Origin: Candidatus Woesearchaeota archaeon
GTDB lineage: Archaea; Nanobdellota; Nanobdellia; Woesearchaeales; GW2011-AR9
Direction: 5' to 3'
NCBI GenBank assembly: GCA_016188115.1
Contig: JACPIK010000002.1
Coordinates: 744,077-808,076 of the forward strand
Length of the DNA: 64,000 bases
This document shows, one piece after another, positions 36,252 to 45,430 of the stretch. The notes under the pieces are model-generated. The model did no database searches. It had not been told where the DNA came from and worked only from the letters and a program-made list of their open reading frames with translations. Within the stretch, counting starts at the first letter, position 1. Each line of letters starts with the position of its first letter. The translations under genes were made by a program, and so were the position numbers.

Positions 36252-36523
36252 AGTAATCACGCAAGGCTGTGTATTTTAAAGGTAATGCAAGTCTAATTCT
36301 AGAGCATTGTTCTAGGACAAACTTTGTCTTACTCAATAGTAGTTAAATCTTCAGGCACTTTAAAAACCTTCTGGAGATTCTGCTTACGAATGCTTCCGTA
36401 TAAGTCCACTCAATTCTCCACTACCCGCTACTTTCCCTGCCCTCATCCCCGACCTATTCCCCACTATTTCGCCTTCCCTGCGGGGAAACAGAGCTTCTAA
36501 AGAGCTACCCCCATTTAGATCCA
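36252..36523. other. Divergent intergenic region with G-quadruplex-type tract
   Basis: This 272-bp stretch separates two divergent genes. It holds two hairpins, CTAGA...TCTAG (about 36299-36315) and GACAAACTTTGTC (36317-36329). A C-rich run at 36424-36462 reads on minus as five groups of three or four G separated by 2-9 bases, a quadruplex-type pattern. TTCCCTGCGGGGAA (36474-36487) is a small hairpin. The run stands out in this AT-rich sequence. Confidence 0.45.
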
Positions 36524-37342
36524 ATGGTCTTTTGCTCACATGCAACAATAACTCTTGCTCACGTTATGCATGCCCAAGATCAAGTCAGCTCAATTCTACA
36601 AACTCTTCCTTCAACATTTGCATACCACCATCAAGAACACACCATGGCTGTTGCTACCGCAACCAGAAAAATTGCTCTCGCTGAAAAATATTCTTCTTCA
36701 CATACAAGATTACTCATAATCGCAGCATTGTTTCACGACGTAGGATACGTTTCAAAGTATGAAAATAACGAAATCGACGCCGCAAAAAAAGCGTTTGAAT
36801 ATATGTGTCAATGCCCTTTCCCCTATACCTATGAACAAGCAAAGATCGTAGAAGAAGCAATTATAGCAACGAATCTCACCACACCCCTCCATGCCAAACA
36901 TGAAAAAATACTGCGTGATGCCGATTTAAGTATTCTTGGTCAACAGGATTTCTGGCATTGGTCTAAAGCACTGCAAATAGAAGCACAACAATACCCTATA
37001 TCACTTCTTCATGTTCACGCAAAAAATGATCAAACTTGGCTTTTGTTTGAATATCAATTTCTCAAATCCCATCATTGGAAAACAAAAAGTGCGTATGCCA
37101 TCTTTGAAAAAGGAAAACAAAAAAACATCCAAACACTCAAACATCTCATCAAACATCTAACCCTAAAACAGAAACAAAATGGTATTCAAAAAATGAGAGA
37201 AAATTGCAAGAAAGAAACCAAAAACAAAACCTATCACAACATACAAGAACAAGAAGTCATCCCAAAATTCCAAAAATTTATTCCAGAGGAACACCACTCC
37301 ACAACGTCCAATCTTCTGATGGCGAATACCCCCCAAATGTGA
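36524..37342 (+). CDS. HD-domain phosphohydrolase
   Basis: 272 aa. The metal-binding HD pattern is visible: first His in YHHQEHTMAVATA, the HD pair in IIAALFHDVGYVS, and the final Asp in ILRDADLSILG. It likely hydrolyses a phosphomonoester or cyclic nucleotide, substrate unknown. After about residue 190 the protein becomes Lys/Gln/Asn/His-rich, and its last 65 bp overlap the convergent TIM-barrel gene. The start could also be the ATG at 36566 (MHAQDQVSS). Neither has a clear ribosome-binding site. Confidence 0.75.
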   Translation: MVFCSHATITLAHVMHAQDQVSSILQTLPSTFAYHHQEHTMAVATATRKIALAEKYSSSHTRLLIIAALFHDVGYVSKYENNEIDAAKKAFEYMCQCPFPYTYEQAKIVEEAIIATNLTTPLHAKHEKILRDADLSILGQQDFWHWSKALQIEAQQYPISLLHVHAKNDQTWLLFEYQFLKSHHWKTKSAYAIFEKGKQKNIQTLKHLIKHLTLKQKQNGIQKMRENCKKETKNKTYHNIQEQEVIPKFQKFIPEEHHSTTSNLLMANTPQM

Positions 37343-39482
37343 AATAAGGTGGCGCATTCTGTCCAAACCACCCATACCCCACATCTTCCCACGATCTTCC
37401 TCGTCCGCCACCGCGTCCTGCCATTCCGCGACCATAGACCGGCATGCCAAAATGCCTCCATGTTTTCATCACTGAATTAAAACCAGATGTATCTGTCGTG
37501 TAATCTGCTCCTGGTTCAATAATAATTTCCCCTTTGTATCCTTTTGCTTTAAGCAATTTCACCATCTCCCGAATCGGCGTGTTTCCTTCACCAGGAGCCA
37601 GGTGATCATCATGATACCCATAATTATCATCAATATGCACGTGACCAATAAACGGTGCCATTTTTCCGACTTTATCTAACATCCAGCGATCAAACTCTTT
37701 ATCATTTTCCGCCAAAGATTTGCCAGGATCACCTTTCCAATATTTTCGCCACATATTGATATGCCCTGTATCAAACGTGATCGTAATATGTTGTTCAGCT
37801 CGTTTTCGCGCTTCTTCTTTTGAAAAATCCCTATTCTCTTTGACCAACAATTCCGTCATCTGTTCCCTGCTCTTTTGAACTAAGTGAATTAACTCATCTG
37901 GATGAGACCCATATTGCTCAGGAAACAAGTTTTCCATAGCTACTTGAATGGGTTTTTTCAAATTGCCTTGTTGTCTTAATTTTTCAGTTTGTTTCATCGC
38001 CGTAAGAGCCAAACGTGCATACGCATCACACGCCTCATTAAACGCATATGCATCCGCGCTTTGAACATGTCGAATTGTCTCTATCGCTTCTTCTGCCTGC
38101 GCCCACTGTGATGCTGACGCCTCCCGAGCCTGTTTCATACGCGACTCAAACTCTTTAATCTGGTCAGCAATTATTTTTGAAGGTAACATAGTCTCAGGAG
38201 GAACTAGACCACCAGGTAAACGTAAGCGATTCACTTCTTGTTCTAATCTCCATCTCTCTTGAGGATCAGTCTCTTTTTCTAATTTTTCATAAAATTCTTT
38301 TGCCTTGCGTAACTTCTTGATCGCATCAACAGAATCTTCAAACCCCGAGCCGTATTGATATGACCATCCACGCGCATTCGCCGCATTTGTTTCGAGTGTT
38401 TCGATAATGTATGCTTCCTCTGCTTTGACTTTGATATCTTCTGGTTTAACATCTTTAAAACGATACCAATATGACTTTTTAAGTTCCGCTTCTGAAAGAT
38501 CTTTTCGATGAAACTTCTCAATGGCATCCCGCGCTCGTTGCGTCATACGATCTGCCTCTCTCTCCAAATCTTCCCACCCTAACTGTCGAACTTTGAATGT
38601 ACTTGTTTTTTTGTCATACTCCGGAACACGTTGCTCGGGAAGTAAGCGCTGTCCAAAATAATCCACATAAATAGGTCGACCATTCTCGTCGATAGCTATG
38701 CCATCATTTTTATCAAACCCTACTGCTCTTTTTTTAATTGGATTACCATTATGATCTTTTATGACTTTGCCATGAATATCAATTTCTTCATACTCTTCGC
38801 CTTGCTTAACCGTATTCCATTCTGGTCGTGCTACTTTTCTATTCCGACGCGCTTCCTGAATCGTTGATCCTGTACGAGTATCCACGACTCGATACGATGC
38901 CCTCTCTGCTTCTTCAGCATGAATCTCAAATTTGCCTTTCCAACGAGGATCTTCTTTGTTCCATGGTGAATCCGCAATTGGACGTTGAAACTCTCCAGTA
39001 TGAACCACAACTGGACCCCCTCGTGCCACATCAGCAGCGAACTCAATTGCTCGTTTTACTTCATTTAATGAATGAGATTTAGCTTGTTTAGAAAAATTAC
39101 CTTGTTGATCCATTCCTGCAAGACCATATACCCCAATTGTAGAGTGTGTAGTGAAATCAACTTGATTTGATTTCGCAATCTCACGTAATGCTTGACGTTG
39201 TTTCTCGCCATACATCTCAGGAGTCTGACCTTGCCCAGAACCTTTTCCGCTTCCCGTAAACACAAATTCAAGCTTCTTTCCCCCTGGACGCAATTTTGCC
39301 GCAATAGCTGAAACATTAGGAACAGGACCAAGACCCAAACTCATCCCCATATCCCCAATACCTACTCCTACATTGTCCGTTCCCACTGTATCATGAGAAT
39401 GATCGTGAGCACTACCATGATGACCATGCTCCGCATAGCCCCTTTCCATAGGATTATAATACCCAGAACCAAACGTAACCAT
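37278..39482 (-). CDS. Large xylose-isomerase-like TIM-barrel protein
   Basis: 734 aa, more than twice the usual length for the family. The barrel appears in two parts. The N-terminal part (LEFVFTGSGKGSG, VDFTTHSTIGVYGLAG, GGPVVVHTGEF) ends near residue 165, and the C-terminal part (ITFDTGHINMW, FIGHVHIDDNYGYHDDH, GEGNTPIREM, GEIIIEPGAD) runs from about 565 to 680. These match the metal-binding His/Asp/Glu of the AP-endonuclease family 2/xylose isomerase superfamily. The 400 residues between are charged and helical. The N-terminus is His/Gly-rich and the C-terminal tail Gly/Arg/aromatic-rich. The reaction is unknown: a sugar isomerase or a DNA-acting enzyme are both possible. Confidence 0.65.
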   Translation of the reverse strand: MVTFGSGYYNPMERGYAEHGHHGSAHDHSHDTVGTDNVGVGIGDMGMSLGLGPVPNVSAIAAKLRPGGKKLEFVFTGSGKGSGQGQTPEMYGEKQRQALREIAKSNQVDFTTHSTIGVYGLAGMDQQGNFSKQAKSHSLNEVKRAIEFAADVARGGPVVVHTGEFQRPIADSPWNKEDPRWKGKFEIHAEEAERASYRVVDTRTGSTIQEARRNRKVARPEWNTVKQGEEYEEIDIHGKVIKDHNGNPIKKRAVGFDKNDGIAIDENGRPIYVDYFGQRLLPEQRVPEYDKKTSTFKVRQLGWEDLEREADRMTQRARDAIEKFHRKDLSEAELKKSYWYRFKDVKPEDIKVKAEEAYIIETLETNAANARGWSYQYGSGFEDSVDAIKKLRKAKEFYEKLEKETDPQERWRLEQEVNRLRLPGGLVPPETMLPSKIIADQIKEFESRMKQAREASASQWAQAEEAIETIRHVQSADAYAFNEACDAYARLALTAMKQTEKLRQQGNLKKPIQVAMENLFPEQYGSHPDELIHLVQKSREQMTELLVKENRDFSKEEARKRAEQHITITFDTGHINMWRKYWKGDPGKSLAENDKEFDRWMLDKVGKMAPFIGHVHIDDNYGYHDDHLAPGEGNTPIREMVKLLKAKGYKGEIIIEPGADYTTDTSGFNSVMKTWRHFGMPVYGRGMAGRGGGRGRSWEDVGYGWFGQNAPPYFTFGGYSPSEDWTLWSGVPLE

Positions 39483-39605
39483 ATCTAGATCAATGCCTCT
39501 TTAAAGGATAGAATATTTTGAGGGTATTTATGCTTTACGGCTAGAATAAATTGCCAACAAAATTAAATAGTTCTTAAAAAAATAGTTCTTAAAAGATTAC
39601 AGTTC

Positions 39606-40358
39606 TCAATTCCCTTTGTAATAATCATGCCCAACATGACTACTCGTCGCTTTATAGGCATCGCGAATCTTTGAACCCAAAGTCTGTGTCACCAATGCTG
39701 CCTTAGCAACATCTTCTGTAAACGAAGAATATTTTCCTCGTTGTACATCTTTTATCTTCTCTTCCATTGCACCAGCAATATGCTCAACCCGCCTCATCTC
39801 ATCAGCAGTTGCATATCCCTTTTGGGAAACCAATTCCCCAATAACTGACATCTCTTTGTATAAATCAATAGCAGGTGTATGTTTAAGATGAGCAACATAT
39901 GCTGAATCAAAAACTGCGGGAGCCCGCTGCGCCTCAATCCAATATTGAGACATCGCTGGATGAGGTAAGTCACGAGTTGGTTCACGAGCAACAGTCTGTT
40001 CAAGATTTCCTGCTCCCTCATCTTCTTTAGACTTACGCTTGGATACTCCAGCAACCGGCACAACAGAATCAAGTAAATCAGATTTAAGAGAATCTACCCC
40101 TCGATGTGTTTTAAGCAACTGCTTTGCTTCTTCACTTAATCCGAGCAAATCCTGCTGAGCTACTTGAGGGATAGGAACTTTCTCAACAAACTTACGTTGT
40201 TCGGTAATCTCTTTCTCGCTTTCTTTAATCAGCTTCTCCATTTCAGCGATTTCTTTCTTTTTTTCCCCTTCAAGCTGTTTTAACTTCTTGATACGATCCT
40301 CTGGTTGAAGCGTAGAAATGGCATCTTTCGTTGATGATTCTTTGGAGTCCTTAGCCAT
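39606..40358 (-). CDS. Hypothetical coiled-coil protein
   Basis: 250 aa, not recognised. Residues 20-60 form a highly charged coiled coil (RIKKLKQLEGEKKKEIAEME). A globular helical C-terminal half follows (ATADEMRRVEHIAGAMEEKI, FTEDVAKAALVTQTLGSKI). No signal peptide or membrane segment. It is in line with the TIM-barrel gene on the same strand, 123 bp upstream of it. A similar charged style occurs in the unknown protein at 41977. Confidence 0.55.
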   Translation of the reverse strand: MAKDSKESSTKDAISTLQPEDRIKKLKQLEGEKKKEIAEMEKLIKESEKEITEQRKFVEKVPIPQVAQQDLLGLSEEAKQLLKTHRGVDSLKSDLLDSVVPVAGVSKRKSKEDEGAGNLEQTVAREPTRDLPHPAMSQYWIEAQRAPAVFDSAYVAHLKHTPAIDLYKEMSVIGELVSQKGYATADEMRRVEHIAGAMEEKIKDVQRGKYSSFTEDVAKAALVTQTLGSKIRDAYKATSSHVGHDYYKGN

Positions 40359-40464
40359 TCAGTATAGAAAACAACTCCAAAATTTAAACATTTAGGACGA
40401 AAAACGAGTTAAATGCAAACCTTCAAAAAAAAGGAAAAATAAAAAATGAAAACAAAATCTCTAA

Positions 40465-41847
40465 TCAATTCACAATTCTTTGACAACCTGGATTCCACTC
40501 TCTAGGAGCATTTGCAGGCCTCTCAACAACACAACTGTGAGCACAATTAGAGTTCAATGTTACAGTAGTACCGCAACTGGTAGTAGTTTCGTTTGCAAAC
40601 ATGTTCCCTTCACAACGTAAGTTAACAGCACTAACTGATCTGCAACAATCTTGTGTTTGAGCATTACAACCCATCTCACAAGTATATTGTTGAGTATTAA
40701 CTCTATCATTCCAACAGTAATTGTACGTTCGTAATGAACCTTCACAGGTATTTAGAAGATTACCATTATCAGACTCAACACCTGTTGCGGTTGTACGACA
40801 GAACGGTTGTACAACAACTTGTGCAGGATCAGCGACACACTGATCCCCTTCCTGATTTAATCTAAATCCAGGACTACATAGCGATTCACATTTAACAGCA
40901 TCAGTACATGAAAAAACCACTGTTCTTGCTACATTTGTAAGAAGATTCTCTTCGTCACCAGCACAAACAGTATAGTTTCCAGTGTATAACTCAGGAGAAG
41001 TTGTTCTATTGTAATTACGCCAATTAAGCCCAGGAGTACAACTCGCTTCACACATATCCCCTATACCATCACCATCAGTATCTGCCTGACCTGGATTAGC
41101 AACAGCAGGACAATTATCATTTACCCACATAACACCATCAGCATCGCTGTCCGTTTCAAAACAATCTACTTTTCCATCAACATTGGAATCGACAGGCATA
41201 GCTACATCGGCTCTATCGTTAGGCCATTTACCACTTAAAACACGTTTGGTTAAGATGAAAACATCATTAAGCTGAGCTCCACTTGTGCAATCCAAATCAG
41301 CACGGCGTGACTCCACAACTGCACAGGCTGGTTTAGCTCGCATATTAAACCATTCAGTTAAGCATTGAGCATCATCATAAGCAATAAGATTATCACCAGT
41401 AATATCACCATCACGAGCTGGTTGAGCATTACAAGACGTTGCACCACATCCATTTTGGCAGGTGTTTACGCATCTATAATATTGCAATCCAGCACCTTCA
41501 CCAACACAACCATAAGTCCACGATTGACCATTCGTGCATTGATCGGTACCTACGACGTTGCGCCCTTTAATGGTCGCTGTTGTTCTTCCATTTACTTTTG
41601 AACACGCAGTAGCTGCTTGAGGAACACAACTCTCAGCAAGACGAGCTGGCATTTTTAGTGATGGAGCTTTCATTCCTGCTTTCTGAACCTGAATTGCTTG
41701 ACCAGCAAAGGCAGTATTCTCACTTTCTTCACTTCTCTCTTGAAAACCATCACCCACAGATCGTTGGGAAATAAAATACGCTCCCAGAGCAACGACCAAA
41801 CAGATGACCAGAACAATACCTATAGTTTGATGTTTCGTTAAAGACAT
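40465..41847 (-). CDS. Surface Cys-rich protein B with dockerin-like and thrombospondin type 3 repeats
   Basis: 460 aa. A single N-terminal helix (residues 9-27), then the AFAGQA motif shared with the protein at 29168. The middle has a dockerin-like pair of Ca-binding segments (DGDITGDNLIAYDDAQCL and DSNVDGKVDC). It is followed by thrombospondin type 3 repeats (DSDADGVMWVNDNCP, QADTDGDGIGDMC). The C-terminal domain shares PFCR, CC, LRCEGNMFANETTTSCG with the proteins at 29168 and 43678. Disulfides and calcium probably rigidify it outside the cell. GAAGGTGATATT precedes the ATG. Confidence 0.75.
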   Translation of the reverse strand: MSLTKHQTIGIVLVICLVVALGAYFISQRSVGDGFQERSEESENTAFAGQAIQVQKAGMKAPSLKMPARLAESCVPQAATACSKVNGRTTATIKGRNVVGTDQCTNGQSWTYGCVGEGAGLQYYRCVNTCQNGCGATSCNAQPARDGDITGDNLIAYDDAQCLTEWFNMRAKPACAVVESRRADLDCTSGAQLNDVFILTKRVLSGKWPNDRADVAMPVDSNVDGKVDCFETDSDADGVMWVNDNCPAVANPGQADTDGDGIGDMCEASCTPGLNWRNYNRTTSPELYTGNYTVCAGDEENLLTNVARTVVFSCTDAVKCESLCSPGFRLNQEGDQCVADPAQVVVQPFCRTTATGVESDNGNLLNTCEGSLRTYNYCWNDRVNTQQYTCEMGCNAQTQDCCRSVSAVNLRCEGNMFANETTTSCGTTVTLNSNCAHSCVVERPANAPREWNPGCQRIVN

Positions 41848-41976
41848 AATATCACCTTCTTTTTAGAAAGAAAGTAAGATCAAACAGTTTATAATTATTC
41901 CTTTTTTATAAAAATATCTAATACCAGCCTAAGAATAAAAAAAGTGCATTTAACTTACTAAAAAACAACCGTTAAA

Positions 41977-43554
41977 TCACCATGTAATCATTTTATGTGC
42001 TTTCTTAAAATTATGATACGCAGGCCAACAGTTTTGAATTGCATACTTTTTAAGAGAACCGTCCAAAAGACTATCTAACTTATCCATTACTTCTTTAGCA
42101 TGTTTAGCATCATGTCCCCCATGGCCATGCCCGCCATGCCCTTCCCCATGACTTCCTTCATCATGATAAAAATCACCAAATAATTTTCGCATAAACCCCT
42201 TTTTCGTTGCATGCCCTTTTCCACCATCATGATGCTCTTTTTTAGCAGATTCACGTTGATCACGAGCTTGTGCAAGATATATTTTCAAATCATCGCCTAA
42301 TGCCTCCATAGCTTGTTGCACTGATGCCGAGACATTTCCCATAAGATGAAGTGCTTCTTCTTTCTTAAGTTCTTTATATTTTTCAACTTGTTCATCAGAC
42401 CAAGTATACACCCGATAATTCATTTCATACCTGCCTATATGTACTGGTCCTCGTTGATATCCTTCCTGAACTACTTTCAATTCTGGTCGAGTGCGATAGT
42501 TAAATGTTGCCAAAACACACGCATTAGCACCAATTTCTTTTTCATGACCATGTTCATCATGAAGTTTTCCAGCAACGACTCGTTTACGTGCTAATAACTC
42601 AATATCAAGCATACTTCCTTCAAAAGCAGAGATAATGTCAGGAGAACGCATACTTGCTTCTTTAAATGAAAGACGTTCCACATGTCGAAGATAGGGTTTA
42701 ACCCACTCTAAGTACATGTTGATGATTTGATAATGTTGTTCTAAGTAGTTCAACATGAACCGCTTACGACTTGCATGTTCCATATGGGTGCTCTTTTTCC
42801 ATTGCATGAACTGTTGAAGATGCCTTGCAAGAACCCGTAAAACATTTTTGTTAAAATCTTTCCCCAACCCATTGACATGTGCTTCAAGTTCCCCTGAATC
42901 TTTAAACCCAGGAGCATCAAAGAATAAATCTGGAAGTGTAATAAATTCAAGTTCCCGAGCCATCCCATAAACTGATGCAGCACTCTTACCACCGCCCTGC
43001 ACTAAATCCACAAAAATTCCTTTAAGAGTAATCTCTGCGCTATTTCCCCGTGATTTAAGTGGTTTAGCGAGTTCTTTTTCTGCTTCAATGTAATACTCTA
43101 GACGTTCATCAATAATACGTAGTTCACGAACCATCTGAAACAATTCTTTGATCATTTTTCCCGTCGTTGCCAAAAATTGAGAAATCTTATCTTGTTGAGC
43201 GCCTAATCTTTGCTGAGTAACGCCAAAAAACGCAGAATTTTCCGCTGCAGCAAATGTATCTTCTAATTTTTCAACAATAGCAAAACTTTGTCGAAGCTCT
43301 TCAAGAACCCAAAAATAAGGTTCCTCAAGACTAAGATCATACACCTCATAAGAAAGACGAAACGATTTTTTTGGTTTAGGAAACCCAGTTGAAGCAAAAT
43401 CACTTCCTACATTTTTTGTAGCCAAAATTTCGCATTTTTCTTCATCTTTAAACCCAAATTGAGCAAGAAGCTCTTTGCGCGTAAGCGGCCGTTTAGGTTT
43501 ATCTTTAGAACTCTTTTCTTCCTTATGACCCTTATCAGAATGTGCGCTGCTCAT
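41977..43554 (-). CDS. Hypothetical protein with His/Gly-rich region
   Basis: 525 aa, not recognised. A Lys/Ser-rich N-terminal 30 residues, a largely helical core (LEKLEDTFAAAENSAFFG, NVLRVLARHLQQFMQWKK, LNYLEQHYQIINMYLEWV), and near residue 480 a run of alternating His and Gly (GEGHGGHGHGGHDAKHA) that could bind metal. No signal peptide. It lies between two of the Cys-rich surface genes on the same strand but is predicted cytoplasmic. An adapter or structural role is possible. No enzyme motif is seen. Confidence 0.6.
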   Translation of the reverse strand: MSSAHSDKGHKEEKSSKDKPKRPLTRKELLAQFGFKDEEKCEILATKNVGSDFASTGFPKPKKSFRLSYEVYDLSLEEPYFWVLEELRQSFAIVEKLEDTFAAAENSAFFGVTQQRLGAQQDKISQFLATTGKMIKELFQMVRELRIIDERLEYYIEAEKELAKPLKSRGNSAEITLKGIFVDLVQGGGKSAASVYGMARELEFITLPDLFFDAPGFKDSGELEAHVNGLGKDFNKNVLRVLARHLQQFMQWKKSTHMEHASRKRFMLNYLEQHYQIINMYLEWVKPYLRHVERLSFKEASMRSPDIISAFEGSMLDIELLARKRVVAGKLHDEHGHEKEIGANACVLATFNYRTRPELKVVQEGYQRGPVHIGRYEMNYRVYTWSDEQVEKYKELKKEEALHLMGNVSASVQQAMEALGDDLKIYLAQARDQRESAKKEHHDGGKGHATKKGFMRKLFGDFYHDEGSHGEGHGGHGHGGHDAKHAKEVMDKLDSLLDGSLKKYAIQNCWPAYHNFKKAHKMITW

Positions 43555-43677
43555 AAATTCATCTTATATCCTCTTTATGTTACCAATAGCATATAGCGTT
43601 AATAAAATTTTCTTTTTAATAAACCAAAAATCAGATCAAAAAATAAAAAATAGACCGAAAAATAAACTAAAGAGAAA

Positions 43678-44592
43678 CTACTCTTTAGGCATGCATCCAG
43701 GACCAAACCCTTGTCGAGTTCCTTTAGCATTGCAATACTGACCCATCGTTGCGCAATCAGAAATAACCGTTACTGGATCAGATCCACAACTGGTAAATGT
43801 TTCATTCTTAAAGACAGTCCCTTCACATCGTAAATTTTCGGCACGGAGAGCAACACAACAACGACCTGTTGAAACATCACAGCCTAATCTTTCCCGACAA
43901 ACAACATCAGCTTCAATCTTAACTAGATTATCTCCACCTGCCCGATTAGCAGCATACCCATCAGGGTTCTTAGGTTTGTCAGAACAATAATAGTTTTTTG
44001 AAGAAATCGGGTGCTGTTTTCCGATATCTCGCCAATCTACAGCTTGAGGTAGAGGAGCATTGATGTTAGAACAAGCATTTCGAAAGATCCCCTTGTGAGT
44101 TACAACCCCGCCTAACGTAAGATCAAACCGATTTTCTATACGATCAGGAACAGTACGCCCTTGCATATCAACATAATGGCAAAACTCAGCAAGTGGCGCT
44201 ACTACAGGTTCAACAGGAAGAGGGGTTTCATCACACACATCACCAACAGTATCACTATCACGATCTGCTTGATCTCGATTCGATTTTTGAGGACAATTAT
44301 CGCAAAGATCTCCAAAACTATCATCATCAGAATCAAAATTATCTTCACCAGATACTAAAACACAACGATCACAAAGATCCCCATAGATATCACCATCTCG
44401 GTTTAGTTGATTCTGATTAGCAACATAAGGACAATTATCCACCTGATCAAGGATAGTATCACCATCACTATCAGTTTGAGCTTGATTCTTTCCCGAAACA
44501 GCATCCCTAAAAGAAGAGTTAATAAAAAAACCAGCAACAATAACTATCGCAAGTGCTACTACAATAAGAGCAAGAATTGATGAACGATTCAT
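43678..44592 (-). CDS. Surface Cys-rich protein C with thrombospondin type 3 repeats
   Basis: About 304 aa. An N-terminal membrane helix (residues 8-25), then three to four calcium-binding type 3 repeats (TDSDGDTILDQVDNCP, NRDGDIYGDLCDRC, DSDDDSFGDLCDNCP, DRDSDTVGDVCDE). A C-terminal domain follows that is paralogous to proteins A and B (EFCHY, KGIFRNAC, CC, LRCEGTVFKNETFTSCG). It lacks the FAGQA motif. I start at ATG 44592, which has GAGGTGTGATT as ribosome-binding site. The GTG two codons earlier lies within that site. Confidence 0.75.
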   Translation of the reverse strand: MNRSSILALIVVALAIVIVAGFFINSSFRDAVSGKNQAQTDSDGDTILDQVDNCPYVANQNQLNRDGDIYGDLCDRCVLVSGEDNFDSDDDSFGDLCDNCPQKSNRDQADRDSDTVGDVCDETPLPVEPVVAPLAEFCHYVDMQGRTVPDRIENRFDLTLGGVVTHKGIFRNACSNINAPLPQAVDWRDIGKQHPISSKNYYCSDKPKNPDGYAANRAGGDNLVKIEADVVCRERLGCDVSTGRCCVALRAENLRCEGTVFKNETFTSCGSDPVTVISDCATMGQYCNAKGTRQGFGPGCMPKE

Positions 44593-44741
44593 AATCACAC
44601 CTCTGAGTATTAGAAAGAAAAATGGATTTATATATCTATGGTTCTGGATGATCCAAACTCTAGATTAAAAAAATAAATTCAAACACATTTGATTTCATTT
44701 AACATTTTAAATGGAAATACTTTTTTTAGGATTTTTTAAAT

Positions 44742-45386
44742 TTATTTTACACATGTAAAAAATAAAAGACCCTGTTGCTCCTCAACGAGAACTGAAGAAA
44801 ATACTTTCCCAAGATCTTCACACCATTCTTGTTTTGACTTAGTCCAAACTTGTTTTTGCCGTTGCCAATCGTTGATAGGACGAGCTGATAACACTACAAC
44901 AAATGTCCCCCCCAACTCCAAAACACGCCAAACTTCTTTAATCAAAGAATCTAAATGTGACACATAATTTAAAACAAATACAGCAGTAGTGCTGCCAAAA
45001 GATTGATCTGAAAAAGGCAAAGGATTTTCTAAATCTCCCTGCACCTTTTCATAACATTCATCGTTAAATGCCAACATTTTAGGTGAAACATCTAAACCAA
45101 CCGAAGAAAGATAACTACAAGACCCGCAGCCCAAATCAAGATTTTTTTTCCCGTGCAAAAAAGAAAGTTTTTGCGTAATAAACGCGCGAGTAGATCCATC
45201 AATTTTAGTACGCCATAAAAATGCTTCAGCATTCCAAAACGCCGTATTTTTTTCAGGCCAGCCTACCGCCCAAGAAACATTCAAAGACAAACTTCGCAGC
45301 TTTTTCTCTACATCTAACCCATATTGTAGCTCTACAAGACCCTCTAAAAATTGCGCTTCTGGATCAGGGATAGGTGGTTTTTCCAT
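44742..45386 (-). CDS. SAM-dependent methyltransferase
   Basis: 214 aa. Motif I is KNLDLGCGSCSYLSSVGLD, then SPKMLAFNDECYEKVQGDLE, FGSTTAVFVLNYVSHLDSL and VWRVLELGGTFVVVLSA, the UbiE/Methyltransf_11 pattern. Substrate unknown. The N-terminal 75 residues are a helical, tryptophan-containing cap (SWAVGWPEKNTAFW). It follows the MFS gene on the same strand by 44 bp and may be co-transcribed with it. Confidence 0.8.
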   Translation of the reverse strand: MEKPPIPDPEAQFLEGLVELQYGLDVEKKLRSLSLNVSWAVGWPEKNTAFWNAEAFLWRTKIDGSTRAFITQKLSFLHGKKNLDLGCGSCSYLSSVGLDVSPKMLAFNDECYEKVQGDLENPLPFSDQSFGSTTAVFVLNYVSHLDSLIKEVWRVLELGGTFVVVLSARPINDWQRQKQVWTKSKQEWCEDLGKVFSSVLVEEQQGLLFFTCVK

Positions 45387-45430
45387 TTTTTACATCTTAA
45401 AATAAGGACTTATTAAAAGAGTATGCTGCA

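Noticed and set aside
44161-44420. Plus-strand ORFs antisense to the thrombospondin repeats of protein C
   Set aside because: They arise from the repetitive Asp/Gly codons on the other strand and have no ribosome-binding site or promoter.
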